DNA of 64,000 nt from Alcaligenes sp. SDU_A2 (GTDB lineage: Bacteria > Pseudomonadota > Gammaproteobacteria > Burkholderiales > Burkholderiaceae_B): assembly GCF_038237375.1 (NCBI RefSeq), contig NZ_CP151273.1:2170001-2234000 (forward strand), in the 5' to 3' direction. This document shows positions 9,042-18,422 of the stretch, piece by piece; position 1 is the first letter of the stretch; the number at the start of each line of letters is the position of its first letter. The notes under the pieces were generated by a model. That model searched no databases. It was not told where the DNA came from and was given only the letters and a program-made list of their open reading frames with translations. The position numbers and the translations under genes are program-made.

Positions 9042-10751
9042 GTGAAAAAGCTGCTTACCCTCAAGACAGGTTTCATTGCCTATTTCGCCGTCCTGGGCCT
9101 GTTCCTGGCGCTGATCTTCAGTGCTCTGCAACACCTGACATCCAGCATCGAGCAACTCAAACAACTGGAAGCCCAGCGCTATCAAGCCACCACACTGGCC
9201 AACGAGTTCAAGCGCGTCACCGAATCCATCAGCCGGCAGACCATTGCCTTTGTTTCCAGCGAACAGCCCGAATTTCAACAAAATTTCGAGCGTCTGCTGG
9301 ATGTGTTTACGGGCCGGCAAGCCGACGCAGACGGCCTGAGCGCAAGCATGCTGGCCCGTTTTGCGAACATTGATCTGCTGCCCGATGAGCAAGCCCTGCT
9401 ACGCTCGGCCTACGACCAAACCCTGGCGCTGAGCCAGATCCAGATTGAAGCCATCAGTACCGCCAGCGGCCAGTTCGATGACGGTGCCGGCGGCGTGCGT
9501 GTGGCCCTGCCCAATTCGCTGATGGCCAAAGTGTTGGTGTTCAGCCAGCAGTACACCAAGGCCGCCGCCGACATCGCCACGACCATAGACGCGCTGGATC
9601 AGCAGGTCAGCCAGCGCCTGGACGCCCGGCTTGAGCAGGCCGGACATACCAGCGACCGGGCGTTCTGGCTGGCACTGGTCGCCTTGGCCTTGTTTTTCCT
9701 GGTCAGCGCCTTGACCTTGCTGCTGCTGTACCGATCCATCAAGCAGCCCATCGCCCAAGGTGTGGCCCTGGCCAATGAACTGGCCAGCGGCAACTTGACC
9801 GCCCGCCTGAATCTGCACCGCCAAGACGAAATAGGCGAACTGCTGACGGCGCTGAACGGCATAGGAGAAGGCCTGCAACGTGCTGTCGAGCAGATTCGCC
9901 ACCAAACTCAACTGATCACCGACGGCTCCCAGACGATCTCCAGCGGCAACCAGGACTTGGCGTTGCGCACTCAAGAGCAATCAAGCAGCGTGCAGCAAAC
10001 CGTGGGCACCATGAACCAGTTGGCCCACACCGTCCGCCAGAATGCAGACAATGCGCAGCACGCCGACCAGTTGGCGCAGCAGGCCTCCGGACAGGTGCGC
10101 CATGGCAATCAGGCGGCCGAAAGCATGTTGGAGATCATGCGCGACATCGGCGAGAGTTCGCGCACCATGGGTGAGATCACCCATCTGATCCGCAACATCG
10201 CCTTTCAGACAAATATTCTGGCCCTGAATGCCGCCGTAGAAGCAGCCCGCGCCGGCCCCCAGGGACGCGGGTTTGCGGTGGTGGCTACCGAAGTGCGCCA
10301 ACTTGCGCTACGTTCCTCGGATGCCTCGCGGGATATCGAGGCACTGATATCGCGCTCGGTCGAACAGATCAATGCCGGCAGCCAGGCAGCCGCCTCGGTC
10401 GGAGCAGCCATGTCCGAAACCGAGCAGACGGTGGAAAAAGTACGCACTATCGTGACCGATATTGCCCACGCTTCGCGCGAACAGGCGGAAGGCGTCGAGC
10501 AAGTCAGCCAGGCCATGACCCAGCTGGATCAGATCACGCGCCGCAATAGCCAGTTGGTGCAGCATGCCGCCGCCACGACCTTGTTGCAGCTAGAGCAGGC
10601 CGACACCCTCTCGGAAGTCGTCGCCCATTTCCAGCTGGACGAGACCGCCACGCAAGCCGAATCGCAAACGGTCGATGCCCCCGAGCCCTGGTCGGATGCC
10701 CCCGCCCCGAAGGCAGGTCCATCGACCCTGCGTCTGGCCGCCATGCACTAA
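9042..10751 (+). CDS. Methyl-accepting chemotaxis protein (transmembrane, HAMP)
   Basis: A classical membrane chemoreceptor of about 569 residues. The first membrane helix is near residues 9-29 ([20 protein letters not shown]), followed by a periplasmic helical sensor of about 170 residues and a second helix near residues 205-227 ([14 protein letters not shown]). The HAMP domain spans about 228-280 ([15 protein letters not shown]). The signalling domain has the tip [20 protein letters not shown] and [20 protein letters not shown] prefer GTG 9042 because GGAG lies six bases upstream; an in-frame GTG at 9030 would put GGAG inside the gene. The tail ends RLAAMH, without the CheR-tethering pentapeptide. 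Confidence 0.93.
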   Translation: MKKLLTLKTGFIAYFAVLGLFLALIFSALQHLTSSIEQLKQLEAQRYQATTLANEFKRVTESISRQTIAFVSSEQPEFQQNFERLLDVFTGRQADADGLSASMLARFANIDLLPDEQALLRSAYDQTLALSQIQIEAISTASGQFDDGAGGVRVALPNSLMAKVLVFSQQYTKAAADIATTIDALDQQVSQRLDARLEQAGHTSDRAFWLALVALALFFLVSALTLLLLYRSIKQPIAQGVALANELASGNLTARLNLHRQDEIGELLTALNGIGEGLQRAVEQIRHQTQLITDGSQTISSGNQDLALRTQEQSSSVQQTVGTMNQLAHTVRQNADNAQHADQLAQQASGQVRHGNQAAESMLEIMRDIGESSRTMGEITHLIRNIAFQTNILALNAAVEAARAGPQGRGFAVVATEVRQLALRSSDASRDIEALISRSVEQINAGSQAAASVGAAMSETEQTVEKVRTIVTDIAHASREQAEGVEQVSQAMTQLDQITRRNSQLVQHAAATTLLQLEQADTLSEVVAHFQLDETATQAESQTVDAPEPWSDAPAPKAGPSTLRLAAMH

Positions 10752-10877
10752 AAAGCGGGCCGATAGCACGTAAATGCGTGCCACATCGATTCGATACGGG
10801 TAAAATCAAGGGTTTCCCGCCTTGCCTTGAGCGACGCAGCGGGAGCTTGCACACCAATCACAGGAAACCCGCTGAAC

Positions 10878-11982
10878 ATGGAATCGGAACGCCTCAATCA
10901 ACTCGAAGCCCGCCTGGACGACTATTCGGAGCGGGAAAACGCTCTTCGGAGGTATCTTTGACTACGATGACAAAGCGCAACGCCTGCATGTAGTCAACGC
11001 CGAGCTCGAAGACCCCAACGTCTGGAACAATCCCCAACACGCTCAGGACCTGGGCCGCGAAAAGAAAAGCCTGGAAAACGTCGTGCGCGTGCTGGACACG
11101 CTGCATACTGGCCTGAAAGACGCGCGCGACTTGTTCGAGCTGGCGGCGATGGATGACGACGATGCCACCATTGCTGCCATCGAAGACGATTGCAACGCCA
11201 TGGCCGCACGCATCGAAGAACTCGAATTCCGTCGCATGTTCTCCAATCCAGCCGACCCCATGAACTGCTTCCTGGACATTCAGGCCGGTGCCGGCGGGAC
11301 CGAAGCTCAGGACTGGGCTTCCATGTTGCTGCGCCAGTACCTGCGCTATGCCGAGAACAAAGGCTTCAAAACCGAAATCCTGGAACAATCCGATGGCGAT
11401 GTGGCCGGCATCAAGTCTGCCACGATCAAGATCGAAGGCGACTACGCCTATGGCTTTCTGCGCACCGAGACCGGCGTGCATCGCCTGGTGCGCAAAAGCC
11501 CCTTCGACTCGTCCAACGGGCGCCACACCTCTTTTTCCAGCGTGTTCGTCTACCCCGAGATCGACGACTCCTTCGAGATCGAAATCAACCCGGCGGATCT
11601 GCGCGTGGACACCTATCGGGCCAGCGGCGCGGGCGGACAGCACATCAACAAGACCGACTCGGCCGTACGTCTGACCCACGAGCCTACCGGCATCGTGGTG
11701 CAATGTCAGAACGACCGTTCGCAGCACCGCAACCGCGCCGAAGCCATGCAAATGCTCAAGTCCCGCCTGTACGAGCTGGAAATGCGCAATCGCATGGCCG
11801 AGCAGCAAAAGCTGGAAGACTCCAAAAGCGATGTAGGCTGGGGCCACCAGATCCGCTCCTACGTGCTGGACCAGAGCCGTATCAAGGACCTGCGCACCAA
11901 CGTAGAAATCTCCAATACCCAGAAGGTGCTGGACGGCGACCTGGACCCCTTCATCCAGGCCAGCCTAAAGCAAGGTGTCTAA
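10878..11982 (+). CDS. prfB: Peptide chain release factor 2, expressed by programmed +1 frameshift
   Basis: Recognises UGA and UAA stop codons and releases the peptide. Translation starts at ATG 10878. After 27 codons it meets an in-frame TGA (10959-10961) and continues by shifting +1 to GAC. Downstream are the RF2 codon-recognition motif SPF ([13 protein letters not shown]) and the catalytic GGQ ([19 protein letters not shown]), each as expected for RF2 rather than RF1 (PxT). The joined product is about 367 residues, normal for the family. The gene lies just before an SDR gene (1-bp gap) and lysS; prfB-lysS linkage is common in proteobacteria. Regulation is autogenous through RF2 level at the TGA. 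Confidence 0.96.
10948..10964 (+). promoter_or_regulatory. prfB programmed +1 frameshift site
   Basis: GGAGG at 10948-10952 acts as an internal Shine-Dalgarno, followed by TAT, the slippery CTT, and TGA C. This is essentially the E. coli arrangement (AGG.. TAT CTT TGA C), with the 3-base spacing from the purine-rich stretch kept. Confidence 0.95.
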
Positions 11983-11983
11983 T

Positions 11984-12721
11984 ATGGCCGGCACAACGCT
12001 CACTGTAATCAGCGGCGCGTCACGGGGCCTGGGCCATGCGTTGGCGCTGCGCAGCCTGGCCGCTGGCCATCGGCTGATCACCCTGGCCCGCAGCCCCTTG
12101 TCGCTGCCAGTGCATGGCTCCAGTCACCAGCACATCCAAACCGATCTGGCCACCGTGCATGGTGCCGCCCAGGCCTGTACAGCACTGCTCCAAATGCTGC
12201 GGCAGGAACACGCTGAGCGCTTCGTGCTGATCAACAACGCAGGAACGGTCGATCCGGTAGCCCAGACCGCCGATCTGCTCGATGCGCAGGCCATCGCCCG
12301 TGCATTGCAATTGAATCTGGCCAGCGTCATGAACCTGACCGCTGCCTTTATGCAAGGCACGCCCGCCACCGCGCGTCGCCAGGTCCTGAACATTTCCTCG
12401 GGTGCGGGCCGCAAGCCCGTATCGGGCTGGGCCGTATACGGTGCCAGCAAGGCAGCCCTGGATTTCTACACTCAGACCCTGCAACTGGAAAACCCTTCGC
12501 TTCAAGCCTGTTCAATGGCTCCCGGCGTCATCGACACCGATATGCAGTCCCATATCCGCCAACAGTCGCGAGACGACTTCCCGGGACTGAACCGCTTTCT
12601 CGAACTGCACCAGTACGGCCAGCTCAGCACGGCGCACGATACCGCCGACCGGATCTTGCGCCACCTGGACAGCCCGGCGTTTGGCAGCCATACCCTGGAC
12701 GACATCCGCCACTACGAATAG
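11984..12721 (+). CDS. SDR-family NAD(P)-dependent oxidoreductase (benzil/sepiapterin reductase-like)
   Basis: A 245-residue classical short-chain dehydrogenase with a Rossmann fold. Visible motifs are the nucleotide-binding SGASRGLG at residues 10-17, NNAG near residue 85, the catalytic Ser in NISSGAG near 135, and YGASK (Tyr/Lys) near 152. The tail APGVIDTDMQ is typical of the sepiapterin/benzil-reductase subgroup. The substrate is unknown. ATG 11984 starts 1 bp after the prfB stop, with AAGGTG as ribosome-binding site, so it is co-transcribed with prfB. An in-frame GTG at 11975 would overlap prfB and is less likely. lysS follows 12 bp downstream. Confidence 0.9.
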   Translation: MAGTTLTVISGASRGLGHALALRSLAAGHRLITLARSPLSLPVHGSSHQHIQTDLATVHGAAQACTALLQMLRQEHAERFVLINNAGTVDPVAQTADLLDAQAIARALQLNLASVMNLTAAFMQGTPATARRQVLNISSGAGRKPVSGWAVYGASKAALDFYTQTLQLENPSLQACSMAPGVIDTDMQSHIRQQSRDDFPGLNRFLELHQYGQLSTAHDTADRILRHLDSPAFGSHTLDDIRHYE

Positions 12722-12733
12722 ATACTTAATAAC

Positions 12734-14257
12734 ATGACTGAACAGCTAGACACCGCTACGCCCGCCGTGGACGAAAACCGCCTGATCGCCGAACGCCGCT
12801 CCAAACTGGATCGCATCCGTCAGTCCGGCATCGCCTACCCCAACGATTTTCGCCCCGACGCTCACGCCGCCGAGCTGCATGCCCAATATGGCGAGCAGGA
12901 CAAAGACGCCCTGGCCGAATTGAACAAGACGGTGAAAGTCGCCGGCCGCATGATGCTCAAGCGCGTCATGGGCAAAGCCAGCTTCGCCAGCCTGCAGGAC
13001 AGCAGCGGTCGCATCCAGATCTACCTGGACAAGGCCGCCCTGGGGGAAGAGCTTTACGCGGAATTCAAGGGATGGGACATCGGCGACATTCTGGCGGTGG
13101 AAGGCACAGTCTTCAAAACCAACAAAGGCGAACTTTCCGTACACGCCTCCTCGGTGCGCCTGCTGGCCAAGTCGCTGCGCCCACTGCCCGACAAATTCCA
13201 CGGCCTGGCCGACCAGGAACTAAAATATCGCCAGCGCTACGTGGACCTCATCATGGGCGAGGACACACGCGAGACCTTTCTGGCGCGCAGCAAAGTCATC
13301 GGCAGCATCCGCCAGCATATGCTGCAAGCCGACTTCCTGGAAGTGGAAACGCCCATGCTGCACCCCATTCCAGGCGGCGCATCGGCCAAGCCTTTCGTCA
13401 CGCACCACAATGCGCTGGACATGGAAATGTACCTGCGCATCGCGCCCGAACTGTTCTTGAAGCGCCTGATCGTAGGCGGTTTCGAGCGCGTCTTCGAGAT
13501 CAACCGGAACTTTCGCAACGAAGGCGTCAGCCCGCGTCACAACCCTGAATTCACCATGATGGAGTTCTACGCGGCCTATACCGATTACCAGTGGCTGATG
13601 GACTTCACAGAAAGCCTGATCCGCCAGGCGGCCATCAGCGCACGCGGCACGGCCACACTCCAGTACCAAGGCCGTGAACTGGACTTGGCCCTGCCGTTCG
13701 ACCGCCTGACCATCACCGGTGCCATTCAGAAGTACGCGCCTTCCTACACCCAGGAACAGTTGACGGACGCTGCATTCCTGCGCACCGAACTGAGCCGCCT
13801 GAAAGTAGACGTCAACGCGCCACCGCTGCGCGAGGCCGGCCTAGGTGCCCTGCAACTGGCGCTGTTTGAAGAAACCGCCGAAAGCAAGCTTTGGCACCCC
13901 ACTTTCATCATCGACTACCCCGTCGAAGTGTCCCCGTTGGCACGCGCCTCCGACAATCAGGATGGCATTACCGAACGCTTTGAGCTGTTTGCCACCGGCC
14001 GCGAAATCGCCAACGGTTTCTCCGAGCTGAACGACCCGGAAGATCAGGCCGCACGCTTCCAGGCTCAGGTCCAGGCGAAGGACGCCGGTGACGAAGAAGC
14101 CATGTACTACGACGCCGACTATATCCGTGCTCTGGAATACGGCATGCCACCCACGGGCGGCTGCGGCATCGGCATCGACCGTCTGGTCATGCTGCTGACC
14201 GACAGTCCGGCCATCCGTGACGTCATTCTTTTCCCGCATCTGCGCCGAGAAGACTGA
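12734..14257 (+). CDS. lysS: Lysyl-tRNA synthetase, class II
   Basis: Charges tRNA-Lys with lysine. At 507 residues it matches bacterial LysS. It has an N-terminal OB anticodon-binding domain (about residues 65-165; [20 protein letters not shown]) and a class II catalytic core with motif 1 ([21 protein letters not shown]), motif 2 ([25 protein letters not shown]) and motif 3 ([20 protein letters not shown]). It is the last gene of the prfB-SDR-lysS unit and is followed by an intrinsic terminator at 14298-14330. Confidence 0.97.
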   Translation: MTEQLDTATPAVDENRLIAERRSKLDRIRQSGIAYPNDFRPDAHAAELHAQYGEQDKDALAELNKTVKVAGRMMLKRVMGKASFASLQDSSGRIQIYLDKAALGEELYAEFKGWDIGDILAVEGTVFKTNKGELSVHASSVRLLAKSLRPLPDKFHGLADQELKYRQRYVDLIMGEDTRETFLARSKVIGSIRQHMLQADFLEVETPMLHPIPGGASAKPFVTHHNALDMEMYLRIAPELFLKRLIVGGFERVFEINRNFRNEGVSPRHNPEFTMMEFYAAYTDYQWLMDFTESLIRQAAISARGTATLQYQGRELDLALPFDRLTITGAIQKYAPSYTQEQLTDAAFLRTELSRLKVDVNAPPLREAGLGALQLALFEETAESKLWHPTFIIDYPVEVSPLARASDNQDGITERFELFATGREIANGFSELNDPEDQAARFQAQVQAKDAGDEEAMYYDADYIRALEYGMPPTGGCGIGIDRLVMLLTDSPAIRDVILFPHLRRED

Positions 14258-14297
14258 AACAATCGAGCATGAGCCGCATGCTCTGCCAAAAGCAATC

Positions 14298-14330
14298 ATG
14301 CCAGTTGGCGCAACGCCGACTGGCATTTTT
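14298..14330 (+). terminator. Rho-independent terminator of lysS
   Basis: A 13-bp stem ATGCCAGTTGGCG / CGCCGACTGGCAT with one G-U pair, a 3-base loop (CAA) and a T tract (14326-14330), 40 bp after the lysS stop. Confidence 0.9.
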
Positions 14331-14370
14331 GTTGTGCGTATTCGTTTCTGCGCTACGGCAACGACATCAA

Positions 14371-14401
14371 TAAAAAAACAGGCCGGTGCAAGCCGGCCTG
14401 T
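14371..14401 (-). terminator. Rho-independent terminator of the isc/methylglyoxal synthase unit
   Basis: Stem ACAGGCCGG (14378-14386) / CCGGCCTGT (14393-14401). Read on the minus strand it is followed by a run of T (A7 at 14372-14378 on the plus strand). It lies about 36 bp beyond the end of the last minus-strand gene. Confidence 0.88.
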
Positions 14402-14436
14402 GATATTGCACAGAAAGCGCTGCCCTAAGGGAAAGG

Positions 14437-15315
14437 TCAGTCCCGAGGCAAACGCGCCATTGCATGCGCCCACTTATGAGCGACTTCTGGCGAGGCAAAA
14501 CAGCTGGCCTTGTCGGACACCACACGCACGGCACGCTCCAGCAACTGGATATCGGCTTCATGTTGACGGGCCACATGCGGGTCTTCAAAAAAAACAACTC
14601 GCTGACAGCGGTTTTCCAACACCAGCTCGGCAATCTGTGCATCGCCACCCAGGGGGCCACTAAGATAAGGCTGCACCCAGGGAATATCTTTGGGCCAGCC
14701 CTTGGACCAGGCCAGTTCATTCAGACGACCACTGGTCGTACCTGTACCGACACGCTGGGCAAAACGCGACAGCAGATCAAAATGCTCGTCGGCATAGGCC
14801 ACCATACGGTCCTTGAGCGCATCGTGGGCAATCAAGGCCAACGTCTGGCCGGAGAAATCGAACAGACGCTTGTGGCTGGAATCAGGCCACAGACCCCGAC
14901 TAAGACGCTCGACCTCGATCCACTCAATGGCCCCCATCAAGGTAGAAATAAAAGGCCGGCCATGCGTAATGCACTGGCGCTTCAAGGCTAATGCTTCGGG
15001 GAAAATAGACGAAGGATCGACCGGATCGATTAAATAAATAGCGCCGTCAAACGGCGGTGTACCATCGGGACTTTGCGTGACACGCGCCACCAGCTTCATC
15101 AAGCCGCCTTCACGTCCATAGGGGTAACGGACTAGACCCGAATAGCCCTCCAACAAACCTGACCGCTCGATGGCATTACAGGTACGACCCACGGTGTAGA
15201 GTTCGATCTCCAGTTCGCGTATGCCGCTGGCCGAGCGCCGCAGCCACTGAAACAAGGCCGCGTCTGCAGAATCGTGATGCAGTTGATTGGCCGCCAAACC
15301 GAAACGTAGTGACAT
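14437..15315 (-). CDS. mgsA: Methylglyoxal synthase-like protein with duplicated MGS domain
   Basis: The C-terminal half (about 155-292) resembles E. coli methylglyoxal synthase, which converts dihydroxyacetone phosphate to methylglyoxal and phosphate. It keeps LIAHD (Asp165), TGTTSG, SGPLGGD (Asp225), FFEDP (Asp245), and the His252/Asp255 pair. The N-terminal half (1-150) looks like a second, degenerate copy: GRTCNAIERSG, YPYGREGGL (Leu where the catalytic Asp sits), IYLIDPVDPSS, LKRQC. Family members are usually about 130-155 residues, so this is a tandem arrangement. It starts 6 bp after iscA and ends the isc operon. Enzyme activity rests on the C-terminal half and is inferred. Confidence 0.8.
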   Translation of the reverse strand: MSLRFGLAANQLHHDSADAALFQWLRRSASGIRELEIELYTVGRTCNAIERSGLLEGYSGLVRYPYGREGGLMKLVARVTQSPDGTPPFDGAIYLIDPVDPSSIFPEALALKRQCITHGRPFISTLMGAIEWIEVERLSRGLWPDSSHKRLFDFSGQTLALIAHDALKDRMVAYADEHFDLLSRFAQRVGTGTTSGRLNELAWSKGWPKDIPWVQPYLSGPLGGDAQIAELVLENRCQRVVFFEDPHVARQHEADIQLLERAVRVVSDKASCFASPEVAHKWAHAMARLPRD

Positions 15316-15321
15316 GTGTTC

Positions 15322-15645
15322 CTACACAGTAAACGATTCGCCACACCCGCAGGAGGCTTTCTCGTTTGGATTGATGAATTTAAAACCTTCGTTCAAGCCG
15401 TCCCGGCCGTAATCGACCTGCGTGCCATCAATAAAAGGCAAACTCTTGGGATCGACAAACAGCTTGATGCCGTACTCCTCGAACAGTTGATCGCCGGGCG
15501 TCGCCTCATCGACGAAATCGAGTTTGTATGCCATGCCCGAACACCCCGTCAGGCGTATGCCCAAGCGCAGACCTAAACCACCGCCCCGTTTTTTAAGGTG
15601 GCGCTGGATATGATCCGCCGCCGCTTGCGTAAGAGAAATAGCCAT
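15322..15645 (-). CDS. iscA: Iron-sulfur cluster assembly A-type carrier IscA
   Basis: A 107-residue A-type carrier that delivers Fe-S clusters to target proteins. The three ligand cysteines are in place: Cys35 (RLTGCSGMAY), Cys99 and Cys101 (ASCGCGESF). Its position directly after iscU in the iscRSU unit favours IscA over ErpA. No hscB, hscA or fdx genes follow, unlike the E. coli operon; the next gene is the methylglyoxal synthase-like protein. Confidence 0.93.
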   Translation of the reverse strand: MAISLTQAAADHIQRHLKKRGGGLGLRLGIRLTGCSGMAYKLDFVDEATPGDQLFEEYGIKLFVDPKSLPFIDGTQVDYGRDGLNEGFKFINPNEKASCGCGESFTV

Positions 15646-15679
15646 AATCGTGTCCTAATGATAAAGCCGGGCGAAGCGT

Positions 15680-16084
15680 TCAGCCCACTAGCTGAGACCG
15701 CTGCGCCGCCAGTTTGTTCTGCGCCTGCGCCAAAGCCGCCTGGACGGCCTCCAGCGCCAGCAAAGCGCAATGCACCTTGATGGCGGGCAGATCCAGTTCC
15801 TGCTGCACATAGGCCTGGGAAAAGTCGCCTGCCTGCTCCAGAGAGCGCCCTTGCAGCCACTGCGCCGCCAGCGATGCCGCCGCGATCGTGCAGCCACAGC
15901 CATAGGCCTTAAAGCACGCATTCTGTATCAGCCCATTCTGCGCCACACGCACTTGTATCTGTATGATCGCACCCAACTCGCGGCTTCCGGCCAATCCTGT
16001 GCCTACATCAGCATCGCTGCTTTCCATGACGCCCACATGACGGGGGTGCATGAAGTGATCCATTACGGTGTTGTTATATTGCAT
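15680..16084 (-). CDS. iscU: Divergent IscU-like Fe-S scaffold lacking Cys37 and Asp39
   Basis: A 134-residue IscU/NifU-N homologue, colinear with E. coli IscU without gaps: MQYNNTVMDHFMHPRHVG, FKAYGCG, IKVHC. Cys63 and Cys106 (with His105) are kept. The first ligand region reads GSRELGAI, giving Leu at 37 and Ala at 39 instead of Cys and Asp. The HscA-recognition motif LPPVK at 99-103 reads LPAIK, and an extra Cys is present at 65. I chose ATG 16084 because it aligns with IscU starts. Location between iscS and iscA supports a role in cluster assembly, but a standard three-cysteine site is impossible. Confidence 0.85.
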   Translation of the reverse strand: MQYNNTVMDHFMHPRHVGVMESSDADVGTGLAGSRELGAIIQIQVRVAQNGLIQNACFKAYGCGCTIAAASLAAQWLQGRSLEQAGDFSQAYVQQELDLPAIKVHCALLALEAVQAALAQAQNKLAAQRSQLVG

Positions 16085-16103
16085 TGCGTATCGTCCACTG
16101 CCT

Positions 16104-17285
16104 TCAGGCCTGCGCCGTTTCAGCCCAAAGCGGCGAGATGGCGCGCAAGTGCTCAACCTTGGCGCTGATGGCAGCCACGGCCGCATCGACATCCTGCTCG
16201 GTAGAAAACCGACCCAGGCTCAGACGCAAGGAGCTGTGCGCCAGCTGATCGCTGCGCCCCAAAGCCTTGAGCACATAGGACGGCTCCAGACTGGCCGACG
16301 TACAGGCCGACCCGCTGGAGACCGCCAGCTCGGTCAGCGACATCATCAGGGCTTCGCCCTCGATGTGATCCACGCTGATGTTCAGGTTATGCGGCACGCG
16401 CTGATCCAGATCGCCGTTCAGGTACACATCTGGGATCTGCTGCAAACCTGCCCATAAGCGGTCGCGCAAAGCGCGGATACGCGCATTTTCCTGATCCATG
16501 TGTTGACCGGCCAGCTCGAACGCCTGGCCCATGCCCACGATCTGATGAGTAGCCAAAGTACCGGAACGAAAGCCCCGCTCGTGGCCGCCGCCGTGGATCT
16601 GCGCCTTCAGGCGCACGGCGGGTTTGCGCCGTACATACAAAGCACCGACACCCTTGGGTCCATAGGTCTTGTGGGCGGACATGGACATCAGATCCACCGG
16701 CCATTCCTGCAAGTCGATCGCCACTTTGCCCGTTGCCTGCGCGGCATCCACATGAAACAGGATTTTGTGCTCTCGGCAGATGGCTCCCAGAGCACACACA
16801 TCCTGGATGACACCGATCTCGTTATTGACCAACATAACCGAAGCCAGAATGGTATCGGGACGAATGGCCCGCACAAAAGCGTCTTGATCCACCAAGCCAT
16901 TGGGCAGCACATCCAGGAAGGTAAGCTCGAAGCCCTGCTCTTCCAGGGCATGGCAGGTATCGAGCACGGCTTTGTGCTCGGTGCGCACCGTAATGATGTG
17001 ACGCCCTTTCCCTTGGTAGAACTGGGCCGCCCCCTTGAGCGCCAGATTGATCGACTCGGTGGCACCGGAGGTCCAGACGATTTCGCGCGGCTCGGCATTC
17101 ACCAAGGCAGCGACCTGCCGGCGTGCGCGCTCGACAGCCTCTTCGGCATCCCAACCATAAGGGTGGCTATTGGACGCCGGATTGCCGAAACGCTCGGATA
17201 GCCAAGGAATCATAGCCTGAGCCACACTGGGGTCGACCGGCGTGGTAGCCGAATAATCCATATAGATACGCGGGGCGTGGGTCAT
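16104..17285 (-). CDS. iscS: Cysteine desulfurase IscS
   Basis: PLP enzyme that removes sulfur from cysteine to supply Fe-S clusters, thio-modified tRNA and cofactors. It is 393 residues. The PLP lysine is Lys206 in [12 protein letters not shown]. The persulfide-forming Cys328 lies in [20 protein letters not shown] contacts TSGATES (72-78) and [10 protein letters not shown] (178-187) are present. All positions match E. coli IscS numbering. ATG 17285 follows iscR by 21 bp; iscU follows 19 bp after its stop. Confidence 0.97.
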   Translation of the reverse strand: MTHAPRIYMDYSATTPVDPSVAQAMIPWLSERFGNPASNSHPYGWDAEEAVERARRQVAALVNAEPREIVWTSGATESINLALKGAAQFYQGKGRHIITVRTEHKAVLDTCHALEEQGFELTFLDVLPNGLVDQDAFVRAIRPDTILASVMLVNNEIGVIQDVCALGAICREHKILFHVDAAQATGKVAIDLQEWPVDLMSMSAHKTYGPKGVGALYVRRKPAVRLKAQIHGGGHERGFRSGTLATHQIVGMGQAFELAGQHMDQENARIRALRDRLWAGLQQIPDVYLNGDLDQRVPHNLNISVDHIEGEALMMSLTELAVSSGSACTSASLEPSYVLKALGRSDQLAHSSLRLSLGRFSTEQDVDAAVAAISAKVEHLRAISPLWAETAQA

Positions 17286-17306
17286 AAGTACTCCGGACCG
17301 GCGGCT

Positions 17307-17792
17307 CTAGCCGGCCTGCAAGGTGCATTCTTCCGGATGCCCCGCCTCCTGGGCGGCCTGCCTGAGCTGACGCAGGCGCTGCTGATCGACAAGATCCTGC
17401 AGCGAAACGGAATCCAGATAATCCACCATTTTACGGCTAAGCGTGGCCCATAGCTCGTGTGTCATGCACTCGCCCTTCAGGCCATCAGTCCCCTGCTTGC
17501 AATTGCCCTTGCCACGACACTGGGTGGCATCCACAGGCTCGTCCACGGCAAACACGATGTCAGCAACGGTAATATGCCGCGCCAAGCGGGCCAATGTGTA
17601 CCCGCCGCCCGGCCCGCGCACGCTGTCCACCAGTTCGTGGCGACGCAGCTTGCCAAACAATTGCTCCAGGTAGGACAGCGAAATGCCCTGCCGCTGGCTG
17701 ATGCCCGCGAGCGTCACAGGACCACTTTGCTGGCGCAGCGCAAGATCGATCATCGCGGTCACGGCGAAACGCCCTTTTGTCGTCAAACGCAT
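17307..17792 (-). CDS. iscR: Rrf2-family Fe-S regulator IscR
   Basis: Transcription factor that represses the isc operon when it carries a [2Fe-2S] cluster. It is 161 residues with the winged-helix start [19 protein letters not shown] and recognition region [14 protein letters not shown]. The wing has [11 protein letters not shown]. Candidate cluster ligands are Cys92, Cys98 and Cys109 with His112; the last spacing is longer than in E. coli (Cys104/His107). ATG 17792 has the ribosome-binding site AGGAA. A candidate IscR operator overlaps its promoter at 17838-17862. It leads the unit iscR-iscS-iscU-iscA-mgsA. Confidence 0.94.
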   Translation of the reverse strand: MRLTTKGRFAVTAMIDLALRQQSGPVTLAGISQRQGISLSYLEQLFGKLRRHELVDSVRGPGGGYTLARLARHITVADIVFAVDEPVDATQCRGKGNCKQGTDGLKGECMTHELWATLSRKMVDYLDSVSLQDLVDQQRLRQLRQAAQEAGHPEECTLQAG

Positions 17793-17837
17793 GATAGTTT
17801 CCTTGCCAAAGGCTAAAGCGGCCGGATATGCGCACGC

Positions 17838-17863
17838 AAACCCGACCAATTTGGTCCAGTATA
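17838..17863 (-). promoter_or_regulatory. isc promoter -10 with candidate type 1 IscR operator
   Basis: On the minus strand a TATACT -10 element (17858-17863) leads straight into a 25-bp site at 17838-17862. Its core is GACCAAATTGGTC, flanked by ATACTG and GGGTTT. This fits the published type 1 IscR consensus (ATASYY-GAC core-GTC-RRSTAT) at nearly every position. Overlap with the -10 implies repression. The assignment is by pattern only. Confidence 0.7.
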
Positions 17864-17933
17864 ACAAATGAGCGGGAAACCACGGTACCTGAGCTGCCTG
17901 TTTTACACTTGCGCCGGACAGTCAGCGCTTGAG

Positions 17934-18422
17934 TTAGGCCGCCTGACAGTTGGGGATTCGCTTGCGTACCTGCTCGAACACACCCTGACAGGCATCTTCA
18001 AGATAATCCAGGACTTTATTAAAGCCTTCCTGGCCGCCGTAATAAGGGTCCGGCACCGTAGCAGCTTCGTGATCCGAGGCAAAACGCATCAGCAACATCA
18101 GTTTATGACGATAGATTTTGGGACACATTTGCTGCAAGGCAGCGTGGTTTTCCCAATCCATGCTAAGAATAAGATCAAAATCGCGAAAATCGTCGCGTCC
18201 GACCTGGCGCGCCTGATAGGTGGATATGTCGTAACCGCGCTTGCGGGCAGCCAGTTGAGCCCGAGTGTCGGGATGCTGGCCCACATGAAAACCGTGGGTG
18301 GCGGCCGAATCGACCTGGATGGCCTGGGAAAGACTGGCCTCGCTGACCAGACGACGCAAGACGCCTTCTGCGCTGGGCGAGCGGCAAATATTTCCCGTAC
18401 AGACAAAAAGAACCTTACTCAT
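17934..18422 (-). CDS. Low-molecular-weight protein-tyrosine phosphatase
   Basis: A 162-residue cytoplasmic phosphatase of the LMW-PTP/Wzb/Etp class. The P-loop is at the N-terminus: VCTGNICRSPSAEG, with nucleophile Cys8 and Arg14. The general-acid aspartate lies in DPYYGG near residue 130. ATG 18422 (MSKVLFVCTGN) aligns with family starts; upstream residues in the longer frame are not family-like. No capsule genes are nearby, so its target is unknown. It lies upstream of the isc promoter on the same strand. Confidence 0.93.
   Translation of the reverse strand: MSKVLFVCTGNICRSPSAEGVLRRLVSEASLSQAIQVDSAATHGFHVGQHPDTRAQLAARKRGYDISTYQARQVGRDDFRDFDLILSMDWENHAALQQMCPKIYRHKLMLLMRFASDHEAATVPDPYYGGQEGFNKVLDYLEDACQGVFEQVRKRIPNCQAA

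Noticed and set aside
10878-10961. prfB as a frameshifted pseudogene
   Set aside because: The TGA lies in the classical recoding context with an internal Shine-Dalgarno; the rest of the gene is intact.
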